Part shown: one piece after another, positions 33,733-43,906 of the stretch
Position numbering within the stretch: the first letter of the stretch is position 1
Layout of the letters: every line of letters begins with the position of its first letter
From: Aquimarina atlantica
GTDB taxonomy: Bacteria; Bacteroidota; Bacteroidia; Flavobacteriales; Flavobacteriaceae
DNA: 64,000 nt
Direction of reading: 5' to 3'
Assembly (NCBI RefSeq): GCF_000626715.1
Contig: NZ_AQRA01000005.1
Span: 452,441-516,440, forward strand
Notes under the pieces: generated by a model
Databases searched by the model: none
What the model saw: the letters and a program-made list of their open reading frames with translations, nothing else
Told to the model about the DNA's origin: nothing
Program-made: the position numbers and the translations under genes

Positions 33733-34329
33733 ATGGTCAAAGAAAGAATAGCTAAAGTAGGTAGGGTAGTTATCCTTATTGTGGTAGTTGCTATAGTACA
33801 AAGTTGTAAGAATGAAGACACATCCTCGCAATCTGACGTTTTATTAAAATTGTTTAGTTTAAAAACGTCTAATGATTGGGTTATTACAATTCCTGAAACA
33901 AATGCTAAATGTAAGATTTCAGAAGTTGATACAGATTCTTTACATGTGGTAAAAGGTGTTTATGTGGATGGAGAAGAACGGGGAGAAGTTGTTATCGATT
34001 ATTTAAAAATAACAACCTTAAATCAATCTTCTAAAAACGAACAATATTTCATGATCCCTTTCAAAGTTTCAAATCAAGGTTCGGGTATTTTTAATTATAT
34101 AGGCATGTTTGTTTTAAATTATGAGGATAAAACAATTAAACAAATTGATTCTTATTTTTTAGGAGATAGAATTATAATTGATTCACTTGAGTATAATGGA
34201 AATGCTACTCTTCAGATTCAATTTAAAGCCCATTCAGAACAACAAAGCTTTTCTGAAACCCCTGTAGAACATGAAGAATTAGAAGTAAATGTCAGTAAAA
34301 AAGGTTTTGAGGAAGTTAAAAATGAATAG
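33733..34329 (+). CDS. Lipoprotein of unknown function
   Basis: The 198-residue precursor has a signal ending VVVAIVQSC. The mature part is beta-rich (NDWVITIPETNAKCKISEVD, GEVVIDYLKITTLNQSSKNE) with a YFLGDRIIIDSLEYNGNATL strand pair near the C-terminus. No family is recognised. It begins 16 bases after the S41 peptidase stop and is probably co-transcribed and envelope-located. Confidence 0.65.
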   Translation: MVKERIAKVGRVVILIVVVAIVQSCKNEDTSSQSDVLLKLFSLKTSNDWVITIPETNAKCKISEVDTDSLHVVKGVYVDGEERGEVVIDYLKITTLNQSSKNEQYFMIPFKVSNQGSGIFNYIGMFVLNYEDKTIKQIDSYFLGDRIIIDSLEYNGNATLQIQFKAHSEQQSFSETPVEHEELEVNVSKKGFEEVKNE

Positions 34330-34514
34330 TATAGATACTATATAAAGTAATAAGTACAGCTATTATCTATTCTAGAGTATAGTTTATAATATTTAATTTA
34401 CTTTTACATCATAAATCAAAAGTGTAAGGAAACGCTAGCTAGGTACTATCGATAATCTTAATGAAAATAGATGTGTTAGCATTGGTACTCTAGTTCGAAT
34501 AAATAATAAAATAT

Positions 34515-35279
34515 ATGAAAAGATTTAGCCTTTATGTGTTAACTATGGTATCATCTTTACTTATGGTAGGATGTCAATTTTCAGAGCATTTGAATTTGAA
34601 TGAAGATGGAACAGGAAAAATAACCATAAACTTTGATGGATCAGAGCTTATGAAGATGGGCGAAGGACAGGTTGCAGAAAAGAAAGAAAAAATAGACTCG
34701 CTACTGGTTTTTAATGACTTTTTAGAGGAGCATAAGGATAGTATTTCAAAATTATCAAAAGAAATGCAGGAACGACTGAAAAGGCTAAAAGATTTTGAAA
34801 TGCATATCGTGGTCAATTCTGAAGCTAAAGAAATGAATATGGATATGTACAAAGACTTTAAAGATGTTTCTGAGTTAGGTGATATATTTAGTGATTTTAA
34901 AACCGCTATGGTTATCGAGGGTAAGAATAATAAGACTCCGGGAAATGGGAGTACGTTTGATCCTCTCGAAACATTAACATCGGAAGAAGGAGGAACCAAA
35001 GTAAGCTATAGTTTTAAAAACAATAAGTTTAGTAGGATTACAGAGATTATTGATGCCGAGAAGGTTAAAAAAAGCATGGATAGCTTAGAGAAGACCCGAA
35101 TGTTTTTGGCGAGCTCTAAATATAAATTAAAGTATACTTTTCCGAGAAAAATAGTGAAAATGTCATCTGATAAAGCCACATTTAGCTTAGATATGAAAAG
35201 TTTTATACTCGAAGTCGGGTTTATCGAGTTTATGGAAAACCCTAAGATATTAGATGTCGAAGTCGAGCTCGAAAATTAA
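34515..35279 (+). CDS. Lipoprotein with LNEDGTG motif, function unknown
   Basis: The 254-residue precursor has a lipoprotein signal ending SSLLMVGC (Cys20). The mature protein begins LNLNEDGTGKITINFDGSEL, a strand pair seen at the start of several Bacteroidota and Firmicutes lipoproteins. A helical part with coiled-coil character (KEKIDSLLVFNDFLEEHKDS to AKEMNMDMYKDFK) and a beta C-terminus follow. The role is unknown. It precedes lipB on the same strand, but lipB has its own promoter. Confidence 0.68.
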   Translation: MKRFSLYVLTMVSSLLMVGCQFSEHLNLNEDGTGKITINFDGSELMKMGEGQVAEKKEKIDSLLVFNDFLEEHKDSISKLSKEMQERLKRLKDFEMHIVVNSEAKEMNMDMYKDFKDVSELGDIFSDFKTAMVIEGKNNKTPGNGSTFDPLETLTSEEGGTKVSYSFKNNKFSRITEIIDAEKVKKSMDSLEKTRMFLASSKYKLKYTFPRKIVKMSSDKATFSLDMKSFILEVGFIEFMENPKILDVEVELEN

Positions 35280-35310
35280 AAAAAATATTATTTCACTTTT
35301 TTTTATGACG

Positions 35311-35318
35311 TATCTTTG
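35311..35318 (+). promoter_or_regulatory. Promoter -7 element abutting the lipB start codon
   Basis: TATCTTTG matches TAnnTTTG. Its last base is only 6 bases before the lipB ATG, so the transcript would begin at or within 2-3 bases of the start codon. This implies leaderless translation if the promoter is active. Confidence 0.45.
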
Positions 35319-35324
35319 TGAACT

Positions 35325-36041
35325 ATGAATAAAAAAATTCAACTCCAGGATATTGGCCGTAAAGATTATAAAGAAACCTGGGAGTATCAGGAAACTCTTT
35401 TTAAAGAGATTTTAGATATAAAAATAAAAAATCGAAGAGAAGATGCAGGGCTTAGTACACCAAATCACTTTCTTTTTGTAGAACACCCACATGTATATAC
35501 GTTGGGTAAAAGTGGTGATATTAGCAATTTGTTATTATCAGAAGAACAATTAAAAGAAAAAGAAGCCACATTTTATAAAATTAATAGAGGAGGAGATATC
35601 ACCTATCATGGCCCCGGGCAGATTGTAGGGTATCCAATTCTTGATCTTGATAATTTCTTTACTGATATCCATAAGTATCTTCGTTTTCTGGAAGAAATGG
35701 TGATTCTTACTTTGGCAGAGTATGATATTAATGCCACAAGAAGCGAAGGTGAAACTGGAGTATGGATTGATGTGGGCACTCCGTTTGCCCGTAAAATCTG
35801 CGCTATGGGAGTTCGGGCCAGTCGTTGGGTTACCATGCATGGCTTTGCCTTAAATATTAATGCCAACCTGGGGTATTTTGATCATATTATCCCTTGTGGA
35901 ATAAAAGACAAAACCGTTACATCCTTACATGTCGAATTAGGAGTGGATCATGTAGATATTGACGAGGTTAAAGCAAAGTTGCTAAAACATTTTACAACTC
36001 TTTTTGAAGCTGAATTCATACAGCAAAAGGCCGAAATTTAA
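35325..36041 (+). CDS. lipB: Octanoyltransferase LipB
   Basis: The 238-residue enzyme moves octanoate from acyl carrier protein to lipoyl domains. The family signature RGGDITYHGPGQ lies at 88-99. Lys157 lies in the RKICAMGVRASRWVTMHG block, and catalytic Cys191 lies in IIPCGIKDKTVTS. All active-site elements are present and the length is normal. The start at 35325 is fixed by the promoter element directly upstream. LipA is not in this window. Confidence 0.95.
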   Translation: MNKKIQLQDIGRKDYKETWEYQETLFKEILDIKIKNRREDAGLSTPNHFLFVEHPHVYTLGKSGDISNLLLSEEQLKEKEATFYKINRGGDITYHGPGQIVGYPILDLDNFFTDIHKYLRFLEEMVILTLAEYDINATRSEGETGVWIDVGTPFARKICAMGVRASRWVTMHGFALNINANLGYFDHIIPCGIKDKTVTSLHVELGVDHVDIDEVKAKLLKHFTTLFEAEFIQQKAEI

Positions 36042-36259
36042 TCCCGAGCTAGATTATATTAACTACATTCTATAGCTTATTTCATACTAAAAAAGTTAAT
36101 CCTGGGTTTTATATGCAGAGGTGATTTAATTTTTTTTGATTGAAGTGAAAAATCTAGGTAGAAAAAAGAAACATTTTCGAATTATTGAAAAAAGTTTAAT
36201 TCCCTTCAAAATAGCAATCTGATCTTTTGTATAAAAGAAATGATTAAAATTATAAACAA

Positions 36260-36796
36260 ATGAAGGTATATACTTTTCTTAGTGTTCTTATGCTGGTATG
36301 CGCATGCAAAACTCAAAATACAGTCGATTCTTCAAAAGAAATTGCGATAGTTTCAGAACCTCAAAATAAAGAAGGGTATTGTCCTGAAAGCGGAAACTGT
36401 ACTGTAAAACTTCATAAAAACTCTTCGCTGGTGCTAAAAAAAGATACCGCAGATAGCTATTATCCTGTTATCGAAAAAGGAGAAGGGGTAGTTGTCGAAT
36501 TTGAATTTTTAATCAAAGGGCCAGAAGGTACTGCAGATGGGGATTATTCTGAAACCATACATTTTGAAATCAATAAAGCTATAGAAACTCTAAATATAAA
36601 AGGGGAGGCATTAGGGCAAGTACAGTTACTTTTTGGGAAACATTGTTTTTGTAGAGGAGAGGCAGGATATTACAAAATAAAACATGGGAATTTGACGCTT
36701 CAAAAATCAAAAGAAAACATCAATATTGATATATCGTTTAGTATACCCGAGGTTTCTCATAAAATCTTCAACATTAAAGAAAAAATAAAACTTTAA
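36260..36796 (+). CDS. Small lipoprotein of unknown function
   Basis: The 178-residue precursor has a signal ending LMLVCAC. The mature region contains four further Cys residues (GYCPESGNCTVKLHKNSSLV and GKHCFCRGEAGYYKIKHGNL), probably in disulfides or a metal site, and is otherwise beta-rich. I do not recognise the family. It is transcribed toward a strong bidirectional terminator shared with the large protease gene on the opposite strand. Confidence 0.65.
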   Translation: MKVYTFLSVLMLVCACKTQNTVDSSKEIAIVSEPQNKEGYCPESGNCTVKLHKNSSLVLKKDTADSYYPVIEKGEGVVVEFEFLIKGPEGTADGDYSETIHFEINKAIETLNIKGEALGQVQLLFGKHCFCRGEAGYYKIKHGNLTLQKSKENINIDISFSIPEVSHKIFNIKEKIKL

Positions 36797-36815
36797 TCAG
36801 GTTTAACTTAAAAAA

Positions 36816-36847
36816 GTAAGCGATGCATTTCTCAATGCATCGCTTAC
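36816..36847. terminator. Bidirectional terminator between convergent genes
   Basis: GTAAGCGATGCATT (36816-36829) pairs perfectly over 14 bases with AATGCATCGCTTAC (36834-36847) with a TCTC loop, between the stop codons at 36796 and 36871. A-rich sequence precedes it, which reads as a T tract on the minus strand. Confidence 0.88.
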
Positions 36848-36870
36848 CATAATTAACTATTATCGAATAT

Positions 36871-39800
36871 TTACTCTTGTACAAATTGAAAAGATTTGTA
36901 TTTACCTTTACCTCCCGGGTTAAGTTTCAGGATATATAATCCCGATGGTAATGCACTGGTATTAATTGTTTTTTGAACTAACTTACCTTTCATTACGATT
37001 TTTCCAAGAATACTTACAATTTCATAAGAGGTATCTTTTTTAGAAACGATCACATGTAGTAAACGATCTTTTCCTACAGGATTAGGGAATGCAGATATTT
37101 CTACTTGTTTTGTAGTTGTTGTACCATCTACGGTTACTAATGATCTTGCAGAAGGACTGCCGATTGTAAATGTTGTTGCTTCAGAAGATCCAAAAGACCC
37201 TCCAGAAGCGATTGTAGTTCCTTCTGAAGTAAGCGTATAGGATCCATTACCATAGGCACAGCAGATACCATCGCCATACGAATCATTAAGTGTAAACGTA
37301 TAGGTTCCTGGTTCTAAGCACTCTGTAATTGTTAGTGTTGATCCATCGGGTTGAGAGCCATAAGTTCCTCCTGATGCTACAACCTGGCTATTGCTATCTG
37401 TAATTTGCCAGCTGGTTTCTTCTGGGTAATTGTCAAAATTAAGCGTTAATACAACATCAGTACAGGTAGTTTGTGACCCTCCTTCGCTTAAACTCACATC
37501 ATCTATAGCCATATCACCTTGCCAGGTATTACCTGTAACTCCATTAAAACGTAATTGTACTGTGCCACCTAAGTACGTACTTAAGTCTACAGTTGCCGAT
37601 TGCCATGAGTTTCCTTGATTTCCTGATTTAGACCAAACTGAAGTCCATGTAGCACCGTTATCATTACTGGCTTCTAATGCCAGGCTACCCATAGTCGAAG
37701 CACCATACATGTGATACTTAAATGAGAAATTAGCTTTTGTCTGACCCGTTAAATCAAAACAAGGAGAATTAAGAATTGCTCTTTTAGTAGGATAATTAGG
37801 TGTAGACGATTCCATATACACATAATAAGTGCCTTGTGAAGCGCTAGAAGGTCCAGTGTTTCTGGATGGAGTTCCGTTAGCATCTACAGCCCAATCAAAA
37901 TCATCTCCCGTTGCCTGTTTCCAAGCTCCAAGAGTATTTTCGAACCCTTCGGTATATGGGAATGATGAGATCTCTGCAGTACAAGAAGAACCTCCTGTAT
38001 CCGGAAGAGTTGTAATATTTACAGTATTACTGGCATTAGATTCGTTACCAGAAGCATCTTTTGCCTTTACGCTAAAGCTATAGGCAGTATCTGGTGATAA
38101 TCCAGTTGCTTGATAAGAAGTAGTCGTAACTGTAGAGATGACTGTAGTCCCTCTATAAACATCATATCCGCTAACTCCTACATTATCGGTAGAAGCATCC
38201 CAGGAAAGATCAACCGTGGTCTTTGTAATATTAGAAGCTGCTAAATTAGCGGGAGCTGTTGGTGCTTGAGTATCTGGTTGCGAAAGCGTAGTAGCATTGG
38301 CAGTGTTACTGAAATTAGATTCATTACCTGCTGCATCTTTTGCTTTTACTCTAAAACTATATGATGTATTAGCCGATAATCCTGTAACCTGGTATGAAGT
38401 AGAGGTTACTGTTGTAATTACACTATTTCCTTGGTAAATATCATATCCTGTAACTCCTACATTATCTGTTGCGGCGTTCCAGTTAAGATCAACCGTAGTT
38501 TGTGTGATATTCGAAGCAGCTAAACCATCTGGAGTTGTAGGGGCTTGTGTATCTCCACCACTTCCTCCAGAGATTTCAAAATTGGCATTAGAAATATCAT
38601 AGAAAATATGTCCGGATCCTCTAACCATTATTCTGTTTTGCGTTCCTACCGCATTTGGTACAGTGATGCTATGAGAACCATCATTAGGTACTGCCGAGGC
38701 AATTGTTGTTGTGTATGTATTTCCTCCATCGGTAGATAGTAAAATATCTACATTGGCAGCATTAATACCATTACCAGTTGTTCCTGCAACATCCCAGGTA
38801 ACGGTTTGCGTTGATCCCGAAGCCCAGTTAACATTGGTGTTAGGAGCATTAACAACAAAAGGTCCTGCTGCACCGGCAACGGTTATTTTTGTATCGTCAC
38901 TGGCAGTGCTCGCTCCACCAGATGCATTATCTCTTACTGTAAGTCTAAAGTTCATTGTTCTGCTTACAGAAGGAACAACCTCCCATGTAGAAGAGGTTTG
39001 CCCCGAAATAACTGTTGGTAATGCCGGCATATATCTGTCGGGCGAAGCAGTTGGAGTCAAAGATCTAAAAGCAGGTCCGTTGGTCGAAGTGGCAACAGGT
39101 GGCATAGTTGCCGGTTGTGCATCCATTTGCTCCCAGCAATATGTAAGATTGTTTCCCGAATTAGCATCGGATCCATTACCTTTTAGTACAAATGGTGTTG
39201 AGGCAGGAATCGTATAATCCTGTCCTGCATTAGCAGTAGGGGCAGCATTACCAGTATTGCTTTGAGCACCGCATGTACTGTTTCCTTGCGAAATATTCTG
39301 CCACATTTCCTGGATGCTAATCGCATGAAAATAAGCATCACTATTGTTTTGTACGTTTGGAGAACAAATACCAGCATATCCCATAATCGTAGAAGCACTT
39401 CCTGGCTCTACAGATGCATTAGATCTCTGGCAGCTATTGTTTTGAGTATGATTTCCGCCGAATTGATGCCCCATTTCATGAGCAACATAATCTACATCAT
39501 ATGCATCCCCGATAGGACGACCACTTCCTGTGATTCCTCGTGCTTTAGAGTTGGTACATGGAGATCTAAGCTGTGCCAATCCTCCTCCTCCGGTACTAAA
39601 TGCATGTCCGATGTCATAATTGTTAAAACCAATAACATTGTCACAAACAGTCTGACTTTCATTAATTAATGCATTGGCGTTACTGTTACTTAAATTATCA
39701 GTATTAGCATCTAAAAAAATGATATCTGTATTATTATTTACTAATACCATGGTAAGAGCAAGGTCTCTTTCAAAAATACCATTTACTCGAGTCATAGTAG

Positions 39801-40527
39801 TATTTACGGCAGAAAGTACAGCTTCTTTTTTTACCTGATCAGAGGCGCCAGAGCTAACTCCCTGATTGTTAATATGAAATTGAGAATATTCTCCGGTACA
39901 TGCGATAGCTAATCTAAAAGTTCTTAGCTTACCGTCATTAGCATTTCTTAAAGCATTGAATTGCTGATTAGAAAAGTTTGATTTAACATTTTCTTCAACC
40001 AGGCACTCAAAACTATTAGGGTCAGCGGGTAGATCTGCTTTAGCATAACAGATATAACTCGTTTTATCTTTTGTATACGGATCAATATAGATAGTCGAAT
40101 GATTTCCAGAAGTTATCATGGCGTGTAAACCAACTTTAGAAAAACTAAATCTGGCAATAGATGTAGGATCATCAATCCCGTAGCCAACAAAAGATTGGAT
40201 ACTTGGAAATCGCTTTGCGAGCCCTTCTTCAAGAACAGAAGCTTCGAGGATTCTAAATTTTTGTAATACTCCTTTTGCAGTAGGGAGTTGGATTACAACA
40301 CCAGAACTTTTTTGTTGTACTCTTGATGGTGTACGTTGCAAAATAGATTTCAACGCTGTAGTGTTTAAGTTAAATAGTTGATACTGTGTTGGAGTTGTTT
40401 TTCTAAGCTCTTTGGATTTGGCTTGTGCTTTAGCAGGCGATACGGGACTCCATAGCTGCGCATTAACACTAATACTCGCGAATAAGAACGAGAGTACCAG
40501 TATTTTGTTAAAAATACTTGTTTTCAT
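36871..40527 (-). CDS. T9SS-secreted reprolysin-like metalloprotease with FN3 domains
   Basis: The 1218-residue precursor has a signal (1-23), a propeptide and an M12-type metalloprotease domain (about 200-420) whose zinc site HEMGHQFGGNH lies at His350, His354 and His360. A PKD-like beta region and a GAAGPFVVNAPNTNVNWASG domain follow. Two fibronectin type III units (about 665-760 and 760-850) are nearly the same in sequence. A jelly-roll/MAM-like domain with SFPYTEGFENTLGAWKQAT and a C-terminal type A sorting domain (SAFPNPVG to SGLYILKLNPGGK) complete it. It is exported through the type IX system and released or anchored outside. Similar enzymes degrade proteins in the medium. Confidence 0.93.
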   Translation of the reverse strand: MKTSIFNKILVLSFLFASISVNAQLWSPVSPAKAQAKSKELRKTTPTQYQLFNLNTTALKSILQRTPSRVQQKSSGVVIQLPTAKGVLQKFRILEASVLEEGLAKRFPSIQSFVGYGIDDPTSIARFSFSKVGLHAMITSGNHSTIYIDPYTKDKTSYICYAKADLPADPNSFECLVEENVKSNFSNQQFNALRNANDGKLRTFRLAIACTGEYSQFHINNQGVSSGASDQVKKEAVLSAVNTTMTRVNGIFERDLALTMVLVNNNTDIIFLDANTDNLSNSNANALINESQTVCDNVIGFNNYDIGHAFSTGGGGLAQLRSPCTNSKARGITGSGRPIGDAYDVDYVAHEMGHQFGGNHTQNNSCQRSNASVEPGSASTIMGYAGICSPNVQNNSDAYFHAISIQEMWQNISQGNSTCGAQSNTGNAAPTANAGQDYTIPASTPFVLKGNGSDANSGNNLTYCWEQMDAQPATMPPVATSTNGPAFRSLTPTASPDRYMPALPTVISGQTSSTWEVVPSVSRTMNFRLTVRDNASGGASTASDDTKITVAGAAGPFVVNAPNTNVNWASGSTQTVTWDVAGTTGNGINAANVDILLSTDGGNTYTTTIASAVPNDGSHSITVPNAVGTQNRIMVRGSGHIFYDISNANFEISGGSGGDTQAPTTPDGLAASNITQTTVDLNWNAATDNVGVTGYDIYQGNSVITTVTSTSYQVTGLSANTSYSFRVKAKDAAGNESNFSNTANATTLSQPDTQAPTAPANLAASNITKTTVDLSWDASTDNVGVSGYDVYRGTTVISTVTTTSYQATGLSPDTAYSFSVKAKDASGNESNASNTVNITTLPDTGGSSCTAEISSFPYTEGFENTLGAWKQATGDDFDWAVDANGTPSRNTGPSSASQGTYYVYMESSTPNYPTKRAILNSPCFDLTGQTKANFSFKYHMYGASTMGSLALEASNDNGATWTSVWSKSGNQGNSWQSATVDLSTYLGGTVQLRFNGVTGNTWQGDMAIDDVSLSEGGSQTTCTDVVLTLNFDNYPEETSWQITDSNSQVVASGGTYGSQPDGSTLTITECLEPGTYTFTLNDSYGDGICCAYGNGSYTLTSEGTTIASGGSFGSSEATTFTIGSPSARSLVTVDGTTTTKQVEISAFPNPVGKDRLLHVIVSKKDTSYEIVSILGKIVMKGKLVQKTINTSALPSGLYILKLNPGGKGKYKSFQFVQE

Positions 40528-40752
40528 AATTGAGTTTGGTTTGTGTTAGTAAATCTATAGTCGTTGGCTGTACAACTCCTAATCATGAAATTTAGTACTT
40601 GTAAAATAACATTTAACATAAAATAATAATAACCATCTCAAAATCTTAAATTAATGTTAAAAAAAATATATAAACGTATTTTCTTAAAACAGTAAGGAGG
40701 GAAGTGAGAAAACACTCTGTATTATAGAGTTATGTGTAAATTGAATTCTAGT

Positions 40753-40790
40753 AAAAGAAAACCCGAAATCTAAATTTCGGGTTTTCTTTT
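40753..40790 (-). terminator. Terminator after the long lipoprotein gene
   Basis: AAAAGAAAACCCGAAAT (40753-40769) pairs perfectly over 17 bases with ATTTCGGGTTTTCTTTT (40774-40790). It lies 23 bases after the stop of the gene at 40813, and its arms end in T tracts on either strand. Confidence 0.88.
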
Positions 40791-40812
40791 ATCGATGTTT
40801 TTTAACAATGGA

Positions 40813-43281
40813 TTAATTTATTTGATAGATGAGTACTCCATTTTCTTCTCCCTGAACTACAAATTCGAGATTAGGATCCTTATCCATATTCCCTAAACTT
40901 AATACAGAGTTACCATATACCGGGAAATTAGGAAATAGCTCAGCATTGCTATCATATAAGTATACTTTTTTGGCTTGTATATCAGTGATAGTAATATAGA
41001 TCTTATTATTAATAAAATAAAGTTTAGGTTCTGTATACACTCCAAAATCAAGTTCAAGGGTTTTACCTTTTATAGTAAGCTTATTTTCAGAAAAAGTAAC
41101 CAGAGTTTTATTGGTAGCTACCATTCTATTATCCTCATGCAAACTTAGGTTTTGCTCTACAGCATTACCATCGTTTTGTACTTGAATTAATTTTCCACTT
41201 TTGGTAGTAGAGGTAAATTTGTTGAGATACTGGTACCATTCGTTTTTAGAAAAATCAACTTTTTCTTTTACATTAACTCGCGGTTTACCTATTCGATCCA
41301 GGATAGTTAATGTTCCATTTTTTTCAGAAAGTAAAATATAATCTTTAGTTCCTATCCTGATATGTTTTGGCGGTAAAATAAGATCTGTTTCAGTATTTTT
41401 AAACCTAAAACCAGTTACAGCTTTTGCCTCTGCATCAAACATTTTGATTTCATTGCCCTGGGTAATAACAATGCGGTAACGCTTGCTTTTGTCATAATCA
41501 AATAACGCAAGTGGTTGTGTAATTGGTTTTTCAAATGTTTTAGGGTATGGTTTTACATCTTTTCCATCGCGATCAACGAGGTATAGGGTATTGGCAGTGT
41601 TAAATAATAGTTGGTATCTGCCGTTTTTGTAGATATCGATTTGTTGAATATCGCCTAGTATTTCACCATCGACTTGTTTTTTCCAGAAAATGGCACCTTT
41701 ATCAGAAATTAAATATACGTTGTTTTCGATATCCTGTACTGCCACATCCATACCTTTGGTTCTGTGGTTTTTAACAAGAACAGGTCTGGTTAATACTTTA
41801 TTCTCCAGAGTAGTTGATGCGGTTTGTGTAACAGATGTAGCTGCACCTTTAGCTCTACTTTTTTGTAGGATACTATGCACATGAGCAAAATCGTTTTCTT
41901 TTATAATCTGTACTATTCCTACTTGATATCCTTTATCCTTAAGTGCTTCCCATTGCGACGAATATTCTTCTTCAACATTTTCAGAAATGTATTCTTTTAT
42001 GTTTTTGATCGTACCCGCTATTAATATCGAAGATTCGTCGGATAAATCTTTTACAGTGGCTTTGTAATACTCTTGATCATAGAGTAGAGTTTGATTTAGG
42101 ATATTAGCAATAATATCTTTAAGAGCTGCGGTAGAAGACCCAAAAATGATAAAATCATCCCGAACAAAATAAAACTTGGCGTCAAAATCGTTTACCAAAG
42201 GAGTAAGGATTTGCGAAAAAGCAGAGGAGCTTTTATAACTGTATATAGGTATATTTCTATAAGTATCTATTTTATCTCCTGCCAGACTTTCCTGGGCCGT
42301 TTCGGGGTTTAGAGAATTTAGAACTAATATATTTTCTTTTTCTAGAAAGATCATACCGATCTCAGAAACACCCGATAATATATCGTCTAGATCCCCTGGA
42401 ATATCTTCTAATTCTCTATCCTGCGCAACAGATAGATTTTTTTTCAATATATCAAAGTCATCATAAGTATAAGAGATAAATCCTTTTGCAGTAACAGGTG
42501 TCACTTTTGAAATTTCATTTTCCTGGGCAATAGTATTATCAAAAATCCCAATGGTACTGGATAATGAATCTTTTTCTATAGCAATACCATCCAGATACAT
42601 TGCATCCTGTCCTATAGTGGCATCAGCAGATATCCAACCGCTAAAATTTTGTAAGCTTTCGAGATCTGTATTAGGCAGTAATGCATTGTGGATGTTTTGT
42701 AGTTTTTTCCCATTAACAAGTACAGATAAGGTATTTTCGGTACCAGACACTTCATATACTTTTTGTAAATCTTTATCAATAGGAATCGGAGCAGCTTGCA
42801 TTCGTATTGCATTCTCGATCAGTAATTGAGAAGAAGAGGCAATAAGCAGGCTATCCTGTCGGGTAGCAAAAAACGATTTTCCCTTTGATGTCACCTTATA
42901 AATAGTATTCTCAGAATAATTTATTGTTTCGATCTGTTTTGTATTTAGCGAATCGGTATTGATTACTGCAGGGTCGAATTTTGAAATATAAGTGTATTCA
43001 TAATCGTTTTTTCCTAATGGAGAGAAGCATAATATGCTTTCTGTCTGATGAGTTTGATCCAGGATAGATAAATTTTTGAAATATTCAACAAAAGCAATTT
43101 GGTTATTGTTTTTGATAAAATTATTATCCCTTAATTTACTGGCAGCACCTTCAAGGTCATTAATTTTTATAATAATTTGAGTATCTCTTGGGATGTGATC
43201 CAATAAAGAATTTGATTTTTTTGAGGTGTCCTCACAAGAAATAGCTATAAAAATTAGAAGAACAGCCGCTATCTTTTTCAT
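40813..43281 (-). CDS. Long lipoprotein with DUF3352-like N-terminus and propeller-like C-terminus
   Basis: From the ATG at 43281 the 822-residue precursor has the signal MKKIAAVLLIFIAISC. The first ~480 residues resemble the DUF3352 type (LLDHIPRDTQIIIKINDLEG, then paired strand-helix units). The remainder has WD/PQQ-like blade motifs (VYLISDKGAIFWKKQVDGEI, YLVDRDGKDVKPYPKTF, LTILDRIGKPRVNVKEKVDF) and ends MDKDPNLEFVVQGEENGVLI. It is probably a surface or periplasmic lipoprotein. Its role is unknown. The upstream extension to 43350 is rejected because it lacks a signal. Confidence 0.72.
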   Translation of the reverse strand: MKKIAAVLLIFIAISCEDTSKKSNSLLDHIPRDTQIIIKINDLEGAASKLRDNNFIKNNNQIAFVEYFKNLSILDQTHQTESILCFSPLGKNDYEYTYISKFDPAVINTDSLNTKQIETINYSENTIYKVTSKGKSFFATRQDSLLIASSSQLLIENAIRMQAAPIPIDKDLQKVYEVSGTENTLSVLVNGKKLQNIHNALLPNTDLESLQNFSGWISADATIGQDAMYLDGIAIEKDSLSSTIGIFDNTIAQENEISKVTPVTAKGFISYTYDDFDILKKNLSVAQDRELEDIPGDLDDILSGVSEIGMIFLEKENILVLNSLNPETAQESLAGDKIDTYRNIPIYSYKSSSAFSQILTPLVNDFDAKFYFVRDDFIIFGSSTAALKDIIANILNQTLLYDQEYYKATVKDLSDESSILIAGTIKNIKEYISENVEEEYSSQWEALKDKGYQVGIVQIIKENDFAHVHSILQKSRAKGAATSVTQTASTTLENKVLTRPVLVKNHRTKGMDVAVQDIENNVYLISDKGAIFWKKQVDGEILGDIQQIDIYKNGRYQLLFNTANTLYLVDRDGKDVKPYPKTFEKPITQPLALFDYDKSKRYRIVITQGNEIKMFDAEAKAVTGFRFKNTETDLILPPKHIRIGTKDYILLSEKNGTLTILDRIGKPRVNVKEKVDFSKNEWYQYLNKFTSTTKSGKLIQVQNDGNAVEQNLSLHEDNRMVATNKTLVTFSENKLTIKGKTLELDFGVYTEPKLYFINNKIYITITDIQAKKVYLYDSNAELFPNFPVYGNSVLSLGNMDKDPNLEFVVQGEENGVLIYQIN

Positions 43282-43398
43282 TATGCCAATGCGTTTTGTA
43301 TTCTTTAATTTGGTTATCAAAATAAAAAAGTTCAATTTCCTGGTTTGCAAAATATAAAGTCTAATTTAATAATTTATTTAACTTAAGGTATCTAAAAT

Positions 43399-43905
43399 TC
43401 ATTTTTCACCTTTACGTTTTTCTATGTCTTTTTTGATTTCTTGTAATTGCTGAACATCAAGCAAATCCTTTGGTCTCTGAGCCTTAATTTTACTGTTGAT
43501 CAAATCTTCATAAGAGATTACATTCCACTTTAAGAATTCATTATTATTTATGACTACAGATTCACTATCCTTATATGCTTCTTCAAAAGTTTTATCAGAA
43601 GAGAAATTAGTTATCAATTCAAGGTCTATATCAACAGGTGAAAATTTGATAGAAATATTCTGCCTTTGTTCCTTAACATCATCTGGGAAGTCATTAATTT
43701 CATATCCCATTTCTCTAAAAACCCTAATCAAACCATTTAAGTTTTGTTGAGTAACATCTATCCAAAAATCAACATCTGCAGAATGCCTCTGATAACCATG
43801 AAAATTAACTGCACCACCTCCAACCATAATCATTCTAACATTATGTTTGTTAGATAGCTTTATAAAAGTATCTATTTTTTCTTTCCATTGAGTTATACTA
43901 TCCAT
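43399..43905 (-). CDS. Nucleotidyltransferase (AbiEii/MNT-like)
   Basis: The 168-residue protein is a polymerase-beta-fold nucleotidyltransferase with the GG motif VGGGAVNFHGYQRHSADVDF, in which D-x-D (DVDF) follows the glycine pair. A third acidic residue lies in PVDIDLELITNF, and the end is helical (SKIKAQRPKDLLDVQQLQEI). Proteins like this are found in toxin-antitoxin systems of AbiE and MNT types as well as in drug-modifying enzymes. A 58-residue gene precedes it by one base, so they form a pair. The toxin or enzyme role cannot be decided from sequence. Confidence 0.8.
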   Translation of the reverse strand: MDSITQWKEKIDTFIKLSNKHNVRMIMVGGGAVNFHGYQRHSADVDFWIDVTQQNLNGLIRVFREMGYEINDFPDDVKEQRQNISIKFSPVDIDLELITNFSSDKTFEEAYKDSESVVINNNEFLKWNVISYEDLINSKIKAQRPKDLLDVQQLQEIKKDIEKRKGEK

Positions 43906-43906
43906 C

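Noticed and set aside
36871..40527. Several long plus-strand frames inside the metalloprotease gene
   Set aside because: Shadows of the real gene on the minus strand, whose domains are clear.
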